Assembly (NCBI RefSeq): GCF_900109315.1
Contig: NZ_FOJC01000002.1
Coordinates: 1-64,000 of the forward strand
DNA from: [Haemophilus] ducreyi
GTDB lineage: Bacteria; Pseudomonadota; Gammaproteobacteria; Enterobacterales; Pasteurellaceae
Reading direction: 5' to 3'
DNA: 64,000 nt
Shown: positions 8,228-16,364 of the stretch, piece by piece
Layout of the letters: every line of letters begins with the position of its first letter
Position numbering within the stretch: position 1 is the stretch's first letter
Notes under the pieces: generated by a model
Told to the model about the DNA's origin: nothing
Seen by the model: only the letters and a program-made list of their open reading frames with translations
The model's database searches: none
Translations under genes and position numbers: made by a program

Positions 8228-8989
8228 TCAGGTGCGTAATCCCACGCCCTTTTCAATTAATGAAAAAGCAAAATAGTATAGTATTAGAATAAAAATGATT
8301 AATACCGAGAAACTATAAGCGATGGATACATCACTAATACCTAAAAAACCATAGCGAAAGGCATTAATCATATAAACAATAGGATTAAATTTTGAGAGTG
8401 TTTGCCAAAATTCTGGTAATAATGTAATTGAATAAAATACACCGCCTAAATACGTTAATGGCGTTAAAACAAATGTAGGAATGCTACCAATATCATCAAA
8501 AGATTTAGCATATACTGCATTAATTAAGCCACCTAACGAAAAGGCAATTGTGGTCATTAATAAAGTTAACAGAATAATGCTCCAAGAATGAATTTGGTAA
8601 GAAACGAATAGCAATGAAATTAGCGTGACTAAAATACCTGAAAGCCCACCACGCACGATACTGCCGACAACATAACCCCAAATAATGTTATGGGTTGAAA
8701 GAGAAGAAACTAATAGTTCTTCAAAATTATGGGTAAATTTGCTTAGAAAAAAGGATGAGGCCGTATTTACATAAGAAGCTGTAATGGCTGTCATCATCAC
8801 TAAGCCAGGTGCAATAAATTGTATATAACTGACCCCATTCATTTCGCCAATACGACTGCCAATTAATTGACCAAAAATCAAGAAATAAAGGGTAGTCGTG
8901 ATAATTGGCGGTACTAATGTTTGACGCCAAATACGAATAATGCGCCGTGACTCTTTGGTTGCAAGCGTGAAAAAACCGGTTAAATTCAT
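8228..8989 (-). CDS. yadH: ABC-2 type transporter permease YadH
   Basis: A 253-residue inner-membrane protein with six predicted transmembrane segments and the ABC-2 signature region (LTPLTYLGGVFYSITLLPEFWQ near 185-205). It matches E. coli YadH in length and in its N-terminal block TLATKESRRIIRIWRQTLVPP. With YadG it forms an exporter whose substrate is unknown. It begins two bases after yadG ends. Confidence 0.92.
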   Translation of the reverse strand: MNLTGFFTLATKESRRIIRIWRQTLVPPIITTTLYFLIFGQLIGSRIGEMNGVSYIQFIAPGLVMMTAITASYVNTASSFFLSKFTHNFEELLVSSLSTHNIIWGYVVGSIVRGGLSGILVTLISLLFVSYQIHSWSIILLTLLMTTIAFSLGGLINAVYAKSFDDIGSIPTFVLTPLTYLGGVFYSITLLPEFWQTLSKFNPIVYMINAFRYGFLGISDVSIAYSFSVLIIFILILYYFAFSLIEKGVGLRT

Positions 8990-8991
8990 AA

Positions 8992-9912
8992 TTAATTTGC
9001 CATTTTGATAAATAATTCTTCGAGACGATTAGATTTATTGCGCATACTTTGTACTTCAATACCTTGTTGAGCAAGTTGTTGAAACAGTTTGGTTAAACCT
9101 TGTGTTCGTTTCACTTCAACTTCAATCGTATTGTCATCTAACCATTTAAAGGTGTAATCATTAATAGTAAGCGATTGATTTTTATCTGTTTTTTGTAAAT
9201 CTAATACAAACGTCTCACTTTCTAATTTTGCTAATAATGCTTTGATTGAGGTGTTTTCAATAAGTAAACCGTTTTGAATAATACCTATATTGCGACAGAG
9301 TGTTTCAGCTTCTTCCAAATAGTGTGTCGTCAGAATGATGGTGGTTCCTTGTTGATTAATTTCACGCAAGAAATCCCATAATGAGCGACGTAATTCGATA
9401 TCTACGCCAGTAGTTGGTTCATCTAAAATTAATAATTTTGGATTATGCACCAATGCTCTAGCAATCATCAGACGCCGTTTCATACCACCGGACAATTCAC
9501 GAGTAAGGTGATAACGTTTTTCCCATAATTCTAGTTTTTTAAGCCAAGTTTCGGCACGTATTAAAGCTTGTTGATAAGGAATACCATAATAGCCCGCTTG
9601 TTGTGTTAATACATTAATCACTTTCTCAAATTGATTAAAATTAAATTCTTGTGGAACTAAGCCAATTTGTTGTTTTAGCTGAATTTTCTGTGTGTCTAAG
9701 TCATAGCCAAATGCTTTGACTGTACCACTTGTTTTATTTACTAATGAGTTAATAATGCCAATAGTGGTTGATTTACCTGCACCATTATGGCCTAGTAACG
9801 CATAAAAATCGCCTTGTTTAACGACAAGATCGATTCCTTTTACCGCTTGTACCCCGGTTGGATAGGTTTTAACAAGCTGATGTATTTCAAGAGCATTCAT
9901 TTGATTATCCAT
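8992..9912 (-). CDS. yadG: ABC transporter ATP-binding protein YadG
   Basis: A 306-residue ABC-2 family ATPase with Walker A GHNGAGKSTT, Q-loop LVPQEFNFNQFE, signature LSGGMKRR, Walker B LLILDEP and H-loop TTHYLEE. Near full-length similarity to E. coli YadG (308 residues) is recognisable. Its ATG shares a base with the stop codon of the dnaX tau frame (TAATG), so it is translationally coupled to dnaX. The substrate exported with YadH is not known. Confidence 0.93.
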   Translation of the reverse strand: MDNQMNALEIHQLVKTYPTGVQAVKGIDLVVKQGDFYALLGHNGAGKSTTIGIINSLVNKTSGTVKAFGYDLDTQKIQLKQQIGLVPQEFNFNQFEKVINVLTQQAGYYGIPYQQALIRAETWLKKLELWEKRYHLTRELSGGMKRRLMIARALVHNPKLLILDEPTTGVDIELRRSLWDFLREINQQGTTIILTTHYLEEAETLCRNIGIIQNGLLIENTSIKALLAKLESETFVLDLQKTDKNQSLTINDYTFKWLDDNTIEVEVKRTQGLTKLFQQLAQQGIEVQSMRNKSNRLEELFIKMAN

Positions 9913-10595
9913 TATATGTTGGCGACAGCACGAATAGTTGATTCATCAATTTCAGCTGCAAAGGTATCACGTAATAGCATTAATTTTTCATCATTATTCA
10001 ATGCTTGCTTAGCCGCTAAAGTTAATTTCTCAAAAATCATCCGGCGAATTTCTAGTGGTGTTTTGTGTTCGGCACTTTCGCCTATCACTAATTTATAAGT
10101 GAATCCTTTGTCTGCTAACGCGAGTGTTAAACTTTTTCGTGATTCTTCATTGTCTAAATGTGACATTGACGGTTTTAAAACTAAATCTAATTGTTGGGCT
10201 GTTGTTTGTGCAAGATAGCTATTAAGTGCTATTTGACGTGAAAAGCTACTGAGATTAAGGGTATTAATAATCTGACACCATTGATCTTGTTCGCAAGCAA
10301 GTTCAATGGTTTTGGCAACTAATTCAGGCGTTTTATCTTGTAAAATAGCCTGTTTAATTTCAGCAGGTTTAGTGCTTTTGTTCTCAATCGCTAACTCTGG
10401 ATCTAGCCAAGTCCAACGATAATCTTCTTCGGTTGATTGACTGGCGACTTCCGGCACAGAGGGTTGACTCGTCACTTTAGCGGTAGAATGAGCTAAATTC
10501 ATCAAACGTTCTTGTAAATCTAACGATTGATGTTGTGTGTTGGTCGTTATCTCTGTTGGCGAACTTGTTGAATTAACCGTTATAGATTTACGCTT
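9912..10595 (-). CDS. dnaX: DnaX tau-specific C-terminal part (frame-shifted continuation)
   Basis: This frame begins within the A run at 10594-10604 and encodes about 227 residues (KRKSITVNSTSS..., ending TIRAVANI) that correspond to the tau-specific domains of DNA polymerase III DnaX. Those domains bind the alpha subunit and DnaB helicase. There is no start codon of its own near the junction. A Met at 10505 opens a 197-codon frame, but conserved coding continues upstream of it. Joined to the upstream frame with one A fewer, the product would be 687 residues, essentially the H. influenzae length. Confidence 0.85.
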   Translation of the reverse strand, partial: KRKSITVNSTSSPTEITTNTQHQSLDLQERLMNLAHSTAKVTSQPSVPEVASQSTEEDYRWTWLDPELAIENKSTKPAEIKQAILQDKTPELVAKTIELACEQDQWCQIINTLNLSSFSRQIALNSYLAQTTAQQLDLVLKPSMSHLDNEESRKSLTLALADKGFTYKLVIGESAEHKTPLEIRRMIFEKLTLAAKQALNNDEKLMLLRDTFAAEIDESTIRAVANI

Positions 10596-11976
10596 TTTTT
10601 TTTTCGTGTTGATTTAATTCAACGTGCTTTTGTTGTAATTGTTTCCGCGCTTGCATTGCAACAAGTGCGGGTGAGATTAGCGTATTATTTGTGCTATCTG
10701 TAATATTAGCCGGCACAGTTTGTTGCGCAGACTTTATTGATCGTTTGCTTGAAGATTCGACCGCTTGTGCACTTGTTTTATCTGTTGTTACTTGTGTTAA
10801 ATTTGCTTTGAGCTGTTCAAGCTTATGTTGGGTATTGTCAACCATTGCCGACTGTTCGTTATTTGCTTGATTTAGTTGCGCACGTTGGTTAATTTCTTCA
10901 GTACGTTTAGGATGAAATGCTAAGGCACGTAAAAATACCATTTCTACACCAATACTTTGTTCTGGTGCATAAGCTAATTCTTTTTTGCCGATGAGCATTA
11001 ACTGATAAAAAAATTGCACATCTTCAGGTGGTATCTGTTTTGCGAGCAAATGTAATGGCGTGTCTGATGGTGCTTCTTGTTTAAGCAATTGCAACATTGC
11101 AATTTGGTGTAAGGTTTCTGCCACATCATTTAGCAATTGTTGCCAGTCAATGCCTTTTGTTGCAATGTTTTGGATAATAGCCATAACTTGATCGCCATTT
11201 GCTTGGGCTAGAGCCATCACTAATTCAAGCGGTTGATCATTATCGATTAAGCCTAACATTTCGCTAACTATCGGTAATGTAATATTGGCATTACTTACGG
11301 CAATCGCTTGGTCTGTCAAACTTAATGAATCTCGAATACTACCTTGAGCTGCTTTTGCTAGTTTTTCAATGGCGGCTAATTCATAAGGAATGTTTTCTTG
11401 CGTGAGAATAAACTCAAGATGCTGGCTAAGTTGCGTTGGTGTTAAAGTTCTTAAATGAAATTGCATACAACGCGATAAAATAGTCACCGGTAATTTTTGA
11501 GGATCGGTGGTCGCAAGCAAAAATTTTACATATTCGGGCGGTTCTTCAAGTGTTTTGAGTAAAGCATTAAAACTATGCCGTGAGAGCATATGTACTTCAT
11601 CAATCAGATAAACTTTAAAGCGCCCAACTGTAGGCTTATATTGGACATTATCTAATAATTCTCGTGTATCTTCTACTTTCGTTCGAGAAGCCGCATCGAT
11701 CTCAATTAAATCAATGAATCTACCTTCTTCAATTGCTTTGCAATTTTCACATTTGCCACAAGGTGTGGCGGTAATGCTTGTTTCACAATTGAGTCCTTTA
11801 GCAAACAAGCGGGCGATTGATGTTTTACCAACGCCTCGTGTACCAGAAAAAAGGTAAGCATGATGTAATTTATCTTGACGTAGACCGTTTTCTAATGCGG
11901 ATAATACGTGTTGTTGCCCAATTACTTCTGAAAATCGTTGTGGACGCCATTTACGTGCTAAAACTTGGTAGCTCAT
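10588..11976 (-). CDS. dnaX: DNA polymerase III subunit gamma (and tau N-terminal part)
   Basis: A 462-residue clamp-loader ATPase frame that ends immediately after an A11 run with KKKA and TAA. P-loop GTRGVGKTS is at 45-53, the zinc module has Cys 64, 73, 76 and 79, DEVH is at 126-129, and the sensor and SRC (Arg finger) motif LSRCMQF is present. In E. coli the same place has a programmed -1 frameshift on A-AAA-AAG, giving gamma (ending KKE) and tau. Here the run is one base longer, so the zero frame gives gamma and tau needs a frame change. It lies 27 bases after apt. Confidence 0.93.
   Translation of the reverse strand: MSYQVLARKWRPQRFSEVIGQQHVLSALENGLRQDKLHHAYLFSGTRGVGKTSIARLFAKGLNCETSITATPCGKCENCKAIEEGRFIDLIEIDAASRTKVEDTRELLDNVQYKPTVGRFKVYLIDEVHMLSRHSFNALLKTLEEPPEYVKFLLATTDPQKLPVTILSRCMQFHLRTLTPTQLSQHLEFILTQENIPYELAAIEKLAKAAQGSIRDSLSLTDQAIAVSNANITLPIVSEMLGLIDNDQPLELVMALAQANGDQVMAIIQNIATKGIDWQQLLNDVAETLHQIAMLQLLKQEAPSDTPLHLLAKQIPPEDVQFFYQLMLIGKKELAYAPEQSIGVEMVFLRALAFHPKRTEEINQRAQLNQANNEQSAMVDNTQHKLEQLKANLTQVTTDKTSAQAVESSSKRSIKSAQQTVPANITDSTNNTLISPALVAMQARKQLQQKHVELNQHEKKKA
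10593..10605 (-). promoter_or_regulatory. dnaX slippery A11 run (gamma/tau recoding site)
   Basis: Eleven consecutive A on the coding strand (T at 10594-10604), reading GAA AAA AAA AAA GCG TAA in the zero frame. The tau frame reads AAG CGT AAA. A -1 ribosomal shift from the zero frame would also stop soon (AGC GTA AAT CTA TAA), so tau requires a +1/-2 change. RNA polymerase slippage to A10, or a true genomic A10, would give it. I see no good upstream ribosome-binding-like stimulator and only a weak downstream stem. Confidence 0.7.
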
Positions 11977-12003
11977 GGATTTTTATCGTTTATTAAGAGA
12001 GGA

Positions 12004-12543
12004 TTAATGGCCGTCAAATTCCACTAGTGTGAATGATTTGATGCCGATTTGTTCAAGTCGTGCTTTATCGCCTAAATCGGGTAACCCAATAACAAAAGCC
12101 GCATTTTTAACTTGACCGCCTAATTGGCGAATTAATTTGGCGGTCGCATCAATAGTGCCACCAGTAGCTAATAGATCATCTACCACTAATACGTTGTCAT
12201 CTTGATTGATAGAATCTAGGTGCATTTCAAGTGTATCTTCACCATATTCAAGGGCATAGGATTGCGAAATAACGGCTCTTGGTAATTTATGAGGTTTACG
12301 CACTAATACAAAGGGTAGCCCTAATGCTAAGGCTACAGGCACTCCAAAGATAAAACCACGAGATTCTGTGCCGACGACTTTAGTGATGCCTTTATTTTTG
12401 AATTCTGTGACGATTGCATCTATAGATGCTTTAAATGCGGTAGGATTTTCTAGTAAAGAAGTAATATCACGGAAAATGATGCCAACTTTGGGGTAATTAG
12501 GAATAGATTTGGTAGATGATTTAATTAAATCTAGCTGATTCAT
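12004..12543 (-). CDS. apt: Adenine phosphoribosyltransferase
   Basis: A 179-residue purine-salvage enzyme that makes AMP from adenine and PRPP in the cytoplasm. The PRPP signature [16 protein letters not shown] and the type I motif [15 protein letters not shown] are present. The frame is open 15 codons further upstream, but the ATG at 12543 is chosen because AGAAGG lies 8 bases before it and the protein then aligns end to end with E. coli Apt. It is followed by dnaX after 27 bases; apt-dnaX is the usual Pasteurellaceae order. Confidence 0.95.
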   Translation of the reverse strand: MNQLDLIKSSTKSIPNYPKVGIIFRDITSLLENPTAFKASIDAIVTEFKNKGITKVVGTESRGFIFGVPVALALGLPFVLVRKPHKLPRAVISQSYALEYGEDTLEMHLDSINQDDNVLVVDDLLATGGTIDATAKLIRQLGGQVKNAAFVIGLPDLGDKARLEQIGIKSFTLVEFDGH

Positions 12544-12674
12544 TTTTGACCTTCTAAAAAGAATAAGATAATGGGTAAAATTTAACAAAAATCACTGAAA
12601 TTACAAGAAAAATTTGGCATAAATAACGGTTAGGCGTTTATAAAGCGACTATCTTTTTAGCGAACAATAATATG

Positions 12675-12704
12675 AAAAAGACCGCTTGTACAGATAAGCG
12701 GTCT
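12675..12704 (-). terminator. Terminator built from paired uptake-signal cores
   Basis: Stem AGACCGCTT (12679-12687) pairs with AAGCGGTCT (12696-12704). On the minus strand it is followed by TTTTT, so it ends the yfeA-yfeB transcript before apt. One arm extends into a full ACCGCTTGT uptake signal. Confidence 0.85.
12681..12689 (-). repeat. DNA uptake signal sequence, Apl type
   Basis: Exact 9-mer ACAAGCGGT. Other exact copies are at 3042, 46729 and 62754 (plus) and at 10760, 28349, 52708 and 57816 (minus). This 9-mer is the core that naturally competent Pasteurellaceae of the Actinobacillus pleuropneumoniae branch use to recognise their own DNA. Confidence 0.85.
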
Positions 12705-12738
12705 AATTTAGCCTAATATTGGCAATTTATGGCGCTTT

Positions 12739-13506
12739 TTATGGGTATTTAACTAGCTTGCAAAAATGTACAATGCCACCAAATACTTTCTCTAAATTTT
12801 GATGATTAAATGTTGTTGCCGTTGGGCCCGAAGCAAGCAATGTACGATTAATCATTAATACTTGATCGCAAAAACTAGATACACTGTTGAGATTATGAGT
12901 AGAAACCAATACTAAATGCCCTTCACTCCGCAATTGTTGAAGTAAAGCTACAATGACATTTTCTGTTTTGACATCAACACCAGTAAATGGTTCATCTAAT
13001 AAAATAATCTGGCTTTCTTGCGCTAAGGCTCGGGCCAGAAATACCCGCTTTTTCTGTCCGCCTGAGAGTTCACCAATTTGCCGATGTTGCAAATGGCTAA
13101 TATCAACATGTTGCATAGCTTGTTCAACTTTCTGTTTATCTAGTGCAGATGGATTGCGTAAAAAATTCATATAACCATAACGGCCCATCATCACAACGTC
13201 ATAAACAGATACGGGGAATTGCCAATCCACTTCTTCACTTTGAGGCACATAAGAAACAAGGTTTTGTTTAAGTGCTTTTTGAATGGGCATTTGGTTCAGT
13301 AATACTTGACCGGTTAACGGCTTAACTAATCCCATCAAGCTTTTAAAAAGCGTTGATTTACCACCGCCATTTACGCCAATTAATGCACAAACAGTGCCAT
13401 GCTGAAGTTGGAAAGAGACATTTTCTAAGGCTAAATGTCCGTTGTTGTAACGGACGGTTAATTTATCAACAGAAATTGATGCTGTAGCTTGTGTTATATT
13501 GTTCAT
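12739..13506 (-). CDS. yfeB: Metal (Mn/Fe type) ABC transporter ATP-binding protein, shortened
   Basis: A 255-residue ABC ATPase of the metal-chelate family. It has Walker [11 protein letters not shown]-loop [11 protein letters not shown] (typical of the Mn/Fe/Zn group), signature LSGGQKKR, Walker [12 protein letters not shown] and H-loop STHN. It overlaps the binding-protein gene by four bases. YfeB proteins usually run to about 290 residues. Here homology stops at FGGIVHF and the frame ends after a short tail (CKLVKYP). The permease genes that should follow are absent and a terminator comes next, so the operon looks truncated by deletion. Confidence 0.85.
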   Translation of the reverse strand: MNNITQATASISVDKLTVRYNNGHLALENVSFQLQHGTVCALIGVNGGGKSTLFKSLMGLVKPLTGQVLLNQMPIQKALKQNLVSYVPQSEEVDWQFPVSVYDVVMMGRYGYMNFLRNPSALDKQKVEQAMQHVDISHLQHRQIGELSGGQKKRVFLARALAQESQIILLDEPFTGVDVKTENVIVALLQQLRSEGHLVLVSTHNLNSVSSFCDQVLMINRTLLASGPTATTFNHQNLEKVFGGIVHFCKLVKYP

Positions 13507-14408
13507 TTAGGCTCTTTTTTGCCCGCTTCAAAACCATCTACTATAGTAGAAATTGTCACTTTTAATAAATCTAAATAAGTGGGTACAGGTCCTTCTTTGG
13601 TGGAGAGTGAATCAACGTATAATACCCCGCCATATAACGCGCCCGTTTCTTTAGCAACTTGTTTTGCAGGCTTATCTGATACGGTGCTCTCGCTAAATAC
13701 GACTGGAATATGATTAGCTTTAACACCATCAATTACTTTTCTCACTTGTTGTGGTGAACCTTGTTCTTCAGCATTAATAGGCCATAAATATAATTCTTGT
13801 AAGCCGTAATCTTGTGCAAGGTAGCTAAATGCCCCTTCACTGGTTACTAACCAGCGTTGTTTTTCAGGAATAACAGATAAGCGTTGGCGAAGTGGCTCAG
13901 AGATTGCTTTTATTTTTTCGGCATAGGCTTTCGCATTTTGGTTATAGCTAACCGCATTTTCGGGATCGTATTTGACCAAGGCAGCTCGAATATTCTCAAT
14001 ATATTGCAACGCATTGGCGGAAGACATCCATGCATGCGGATTAGGCAAGTTTTTATATTCACCTTCTAAAATAGCAATCGGCTGAATGCCTTCAGTTACG
14101 ACGACAGCCGGTGTATTTTTAACGTTTTCAAAGAATCGTTCAAACCAACGTTCAAGGTTCATGCCATTTTGTAGAATTAAATCCGCTTTTTGTGCTTTGA
14201 CAATATCTTTGGGCGTAGGTTGATAGTCGTGGATTTCAGCACCTGGTTTAGTAATAGATTCTACAATTGCTTTATCACCGGCTACATTTTGGGCAATATC
14301 TTGAATCACTGTAAATGTGGTGACGACCTTGAAGGGGGCTGCTATTGCAACAGTTGTTCCCATTGCGCATGCAATAATTAGGGTCTTTTTTAGAAAGGAA
14401 AGATTCAT
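13503..14408 (-). CDS. yfeA: Metal ABC transporter substrate-binding protein (Mn/Fe, cluster A-1)
   Basis: A 301-residue periplasmic binding protein with a signal peptide ending near AIAAPF. The four metal ligands of the YfeA/PsaA group are visible in context: His in [10 protein letters not shown], His in NPHAWMS, Glu in [10 protein letters not shown] and Asp in YVDSLS. This set favours manganese or ferrous iron over zinc-type ZnuA, which has a His-rich loop instead. It pairs with the ATPase just downstream. GGAGA precedes the ATG. Without a nearby permease its transport function is uncertain. Confidence 0.88.
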   Translation of the reverse strand: MNLSFLKKTLIIACAMGTTVAIAAPFKVVTTFTVIQDIAQNVAGDKAIVESITKPGAEIHDYQPTPKDIVKAQKADLILQNGMNLERWFERFFENVKNTPAVVVTEGIQPIAILEGEYKNLPNPHAWMSSANALQYIENIRAALVKYDPENAVSYNQNAKAYAEKIKAISEPLRQRLSVIPEKQRWLVTSEGAFSYLAQDYGLQELYLWPINAEEQGSPQQVRKVIDGVKANHIPVVFSESTVSDKPAKQVAKETGALYGGVLYVDSLSTKEGPVPTYLDLLKVTISTIVDGFEAGKKEPK

Positions 14409-14450
14409 ACTATCTCCTATAGAATATTAAAATTGGATCGATGTGCGTTA

Positions 14451-14465
14451 TTGAGAATAATTCAC
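14451..14465. promoter_or_regulatory. Possible Fur-like operator upstream of yfeA
   Basis: TTGAGAATAATTCAC lies 43-57 bases upstream of the yfeA start and resembles a degenerate Fur box (GATAATNATTATC type). The match is partial and rests on eye alone. Confidence 0.3.
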
Positions 14466-14478
14466 AGTAATATACCAA

Positions 14479-14814
14479 TTATAAACATTTTATAGGTTTA
14501 GGCAAGCCAGCAATTTTAGTCGCTTGCTTGGCGGGACCTTCCGGAAATAAACGTTGTAAATAACGGCTATTGCCTTTTTCTTCACCAAATTTGAGCGTCA
14601 TTGTTTTAACTAACATTCTAATCGCGGGAGATGTCTTATATTCTTGATAGAAATCCCGTACTAACCAAATAATTTCCCAATGTTCTTCAGTTAAATTTAT
14701 TTGTTCTTTACTTGCTATTGCTATTGCTAACTCAGTAGACCAGTCATTTAAATTAAGTAAATAGCCTGCGGGATCAGTCAAATATTGTTTGCCATTACAT
14801 TCGATCATATGCAT
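14479..14814 (-). CDS. tusE: Sulfurtransferase TusE (DsrC family)
   Basis: Up to 111 residues; starting at the third codon (14808) would give the 109 residues of E. coli TusE. It accepts sulfur from TusBCD and passes it to MnmA for 2-thiolation of tRNA wobble uridine. The C-terminal block [20 protein letters not shown] and the reactive penultimate Cys in PIKCL are intact, as is [10 protein letters not shown]. yccA lies directly upstream, the same pairing as in E. coli. No clear ribosome-binding site distinguishes the two start codons. Confidence 0.94.
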   Translation of the reverse strand: MHMIECNGKQYLTDPAGYLLNLNDWSTELAIAIASKEQINLTEEHWEIIWLVRDFYQEYKTSPAIRMLVKTMTLKFGEEKGNSRYLQRLFPEGPAKQATKIAGLPKPIKCL

Positions 14815-14832
14815 TTGTTGATTGTTTAAATT

Positions 14833-14856
14833 AAAAATGCCACTTTCAAAGTGGCA
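14833..14856 (-). terminator. yccA terminator
   Basis: Perfect inverted repeat TGCCACTTT/AAAGTGGCA (14838-14856), followed on the minus strand by TTTTT. It separates yccA from tusE. Confidence 0.85.
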
Positions 14857-14875
14857 CTTAGAGGAGGAGTTATGC

Positions 14876-15541
14876 TTAATCGTCCTTGCTTAATACACCA
14901 AAAATTTGTAATAAGCTTAAGAATAAGTTGTAAAGTGAAACATATAAATCTACAGTTGCGCGAATATAATTTGTTTCACCGCCATGAATAATGTTGCTGG
15001 TGGTTAATAGAATAGCGCCGGTTGAAAATAGCGCAAATAAAACGCTCATTGCTAGGCTTAGCGCCGGTATGGCTAAGAAAATATTTGCAATAACGCCAAC
15101 TAATAGCACGATGAATAATGCCATCATCATACCAGATAAAAAGGACATATCTTTTTTGGTGGTTAAGATATAAGCAGAACAACTAAAAAAGACTAAGGCA
15201 GTTGAAGCTAATGCTAACATAACTGCATCCCCTAAGCCTGCGCCTACATAGCGGTTCAAAATAGGGCCTAATGTGTAACCTAAGAAACCAGTTAAGGCAA
15301 AGACACAGGCAAGCCCTACGGCACTATTAGCATTAGTATTCGTTAAGAATAATAAGCCATAAAAACCAATTAATAAGCCCCACCAAGGTAATGCGGGGGC
15401 ATTCATTGCCATTGCAAAATGAGCCACAATCGCTGAAAAAGCCAGTGTCATGGAGAGTAATAGATAGGTATTGCGTAAGACTTTATGCGTGCTAAGCAGA
15501 GACTGATTATGAGCTGTGTTAGCAATTAAACGATTTTCCAT
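14876..15541 (-). CDS. yccA: YccA, Bax inhibitor-1 family membrane protein
   Basis: A 221-residue inner-membrane protein with seven hydrophobic segments and the BI-1 family end [25 protein letters not shown]. coli YccA is a substrate and modulator of the FtsH protease. The hflK and hflC genes, whose products also bind FtsH, are elsewhere in this window. Length matches E. coli YccA (219). AAGAGGAAAC precedes the ATG. Confidence 0.93.
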   Translation of the reverse strand: MENRLIANTAHNQSLLSTHKVLRNTYLLLSMTLAFSAIVAHFAMAMNAPALPWWGLLIGFYGLLFLTNTNANSAVGLACVFALTGFLGYTLGPILNRYVGAGLGDAVMLALASTALVFFSCSAYILTTKKDMSFLSGMMMALFIVLLVGVIANIFLAIPALSLAMSVLFALFSTGAILLTTSNIIHGGETNYIRATVDLYVSLYNLFLSLLQIFGVLSKDD

Positions 15542-15723
15542 TTTGTTTCCTCTTTAATGATAAAGCTCGAAAATTATAAGCTATATATGGACAAAATCCC
15601 ATAAATCAAGTGTAAATTAGTCGTTTTTAAAGAACGTATAGGATTAAATTTAGCGGGTAATAGCTGATTGTTGAGTACTGTGATACACTAAATAAACTGA
15701 ATTTTTACCTTTCCGCGCTAGCT

Positions 15724-16278
15724 ATGATGAAACTAAATTTCCCGACTTATCTTACTTTATTCAGAGTTGTGTTAATCCCATTATTTATTGCAGCATTTTA
15801 TTTGCCTGAGGGATGGCATGCACCTGAAATTTCAACTTTAATTTTTTTCATTGCATCTATTACAGACGCATTTGATGGCTATTTAGCGCGTAAATGGAAT
15901 CAAACAACCCGTTTAGGTGCATTTCTTGATCCTGTGGCAGATAAAATTTTGGTTACAGTAGCATTTGTCTGTATTGTGGAGTATTACCATAGTTGGTGGA
16001 TTACTATTCCTGTTAGCATTATGATTGCCCGCGAAATTTTGATTTCTGCTTTACGGGAATGGATGGCTGAAATTGGCGAACGCGCGAGTGTTGCGGTGTC
16101 AATTTGGGGTAAAGTAAAAACCGCCTGTCAAATGTTAGCGCTAGGCGGAATGTTATGGCGACAAAGTACTTTTATGGAAATTCTTGCCTTTATTTTTCTC
16201 TACATATCGGCGATTTTAACGATTTGGTCGATGTTACAATATTTAAAGGCTTCTAAGAAGAGTTTGATGAAATCTTAA
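15724..16278 (+). CDS. pgsA: CDP-diacylglycerol-glycerol-3-phosphate 3-phosphatidyltransferase
   Basis: A 184-residue inner-membrane enzyme making phosphatidylglycerophosphate, the committed step to phosphatidylglycerol and cardiolipin. The CDP-alcohol phosphotransferase signature D-x2-DG-x2-AR-x8-G-x3-D-x3-D is complete in [20 protein letters not shown] followed by LDPVADK. Several hydrophobic segments follow. Two Met codons begin the frame; either may start it. It is 86 bases upstream of uvrC, a common neighbour. Confidence 0.95.
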   Translation: MMKLNFPTYLTLFRVVLIPLFIAAFYLPEGWHAPEISTLIFFIASITDAFDGYLARKWNQTTRLGAFLDPVADKILVTVAFVCIVEYYHSWWITIPVSIMIAREILISALREWMAEIGERASVAVSIWGKVKTACQMLALGGMLWRQSTFMEILAFIFLYISAILTIWSMLQYLKASKKSLMKS

Positions 16279-16364
16279 TCTGTTGTGTAAAGATCAGAAA
16301 ATGTTAGCTAAGCGGTCTAATTTTATGATTTTATAACAACATTAAAGGTTCAGATTAATTAAAA

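Noticed and set aside
8727..9074. 115-codon minus-strand frame across the yadG-yadH junction
   Set aside because: It overlaps both conserved genes in another frame and shows no recognisable protein pattern.
10655..10675. Hin-type uptake signal AAGTGCGGT at ACAAGTGCGGG
   Set aside because: The last base differs, and no exact Hin-type 9-mer was found in the window, while the Apl type is clearly enriched.
12544..12588. Upstream extension of apt
   Set aside because: The extra 15 codons are unconserved and the ATG at 12543 has a clear ribosome-binding site.
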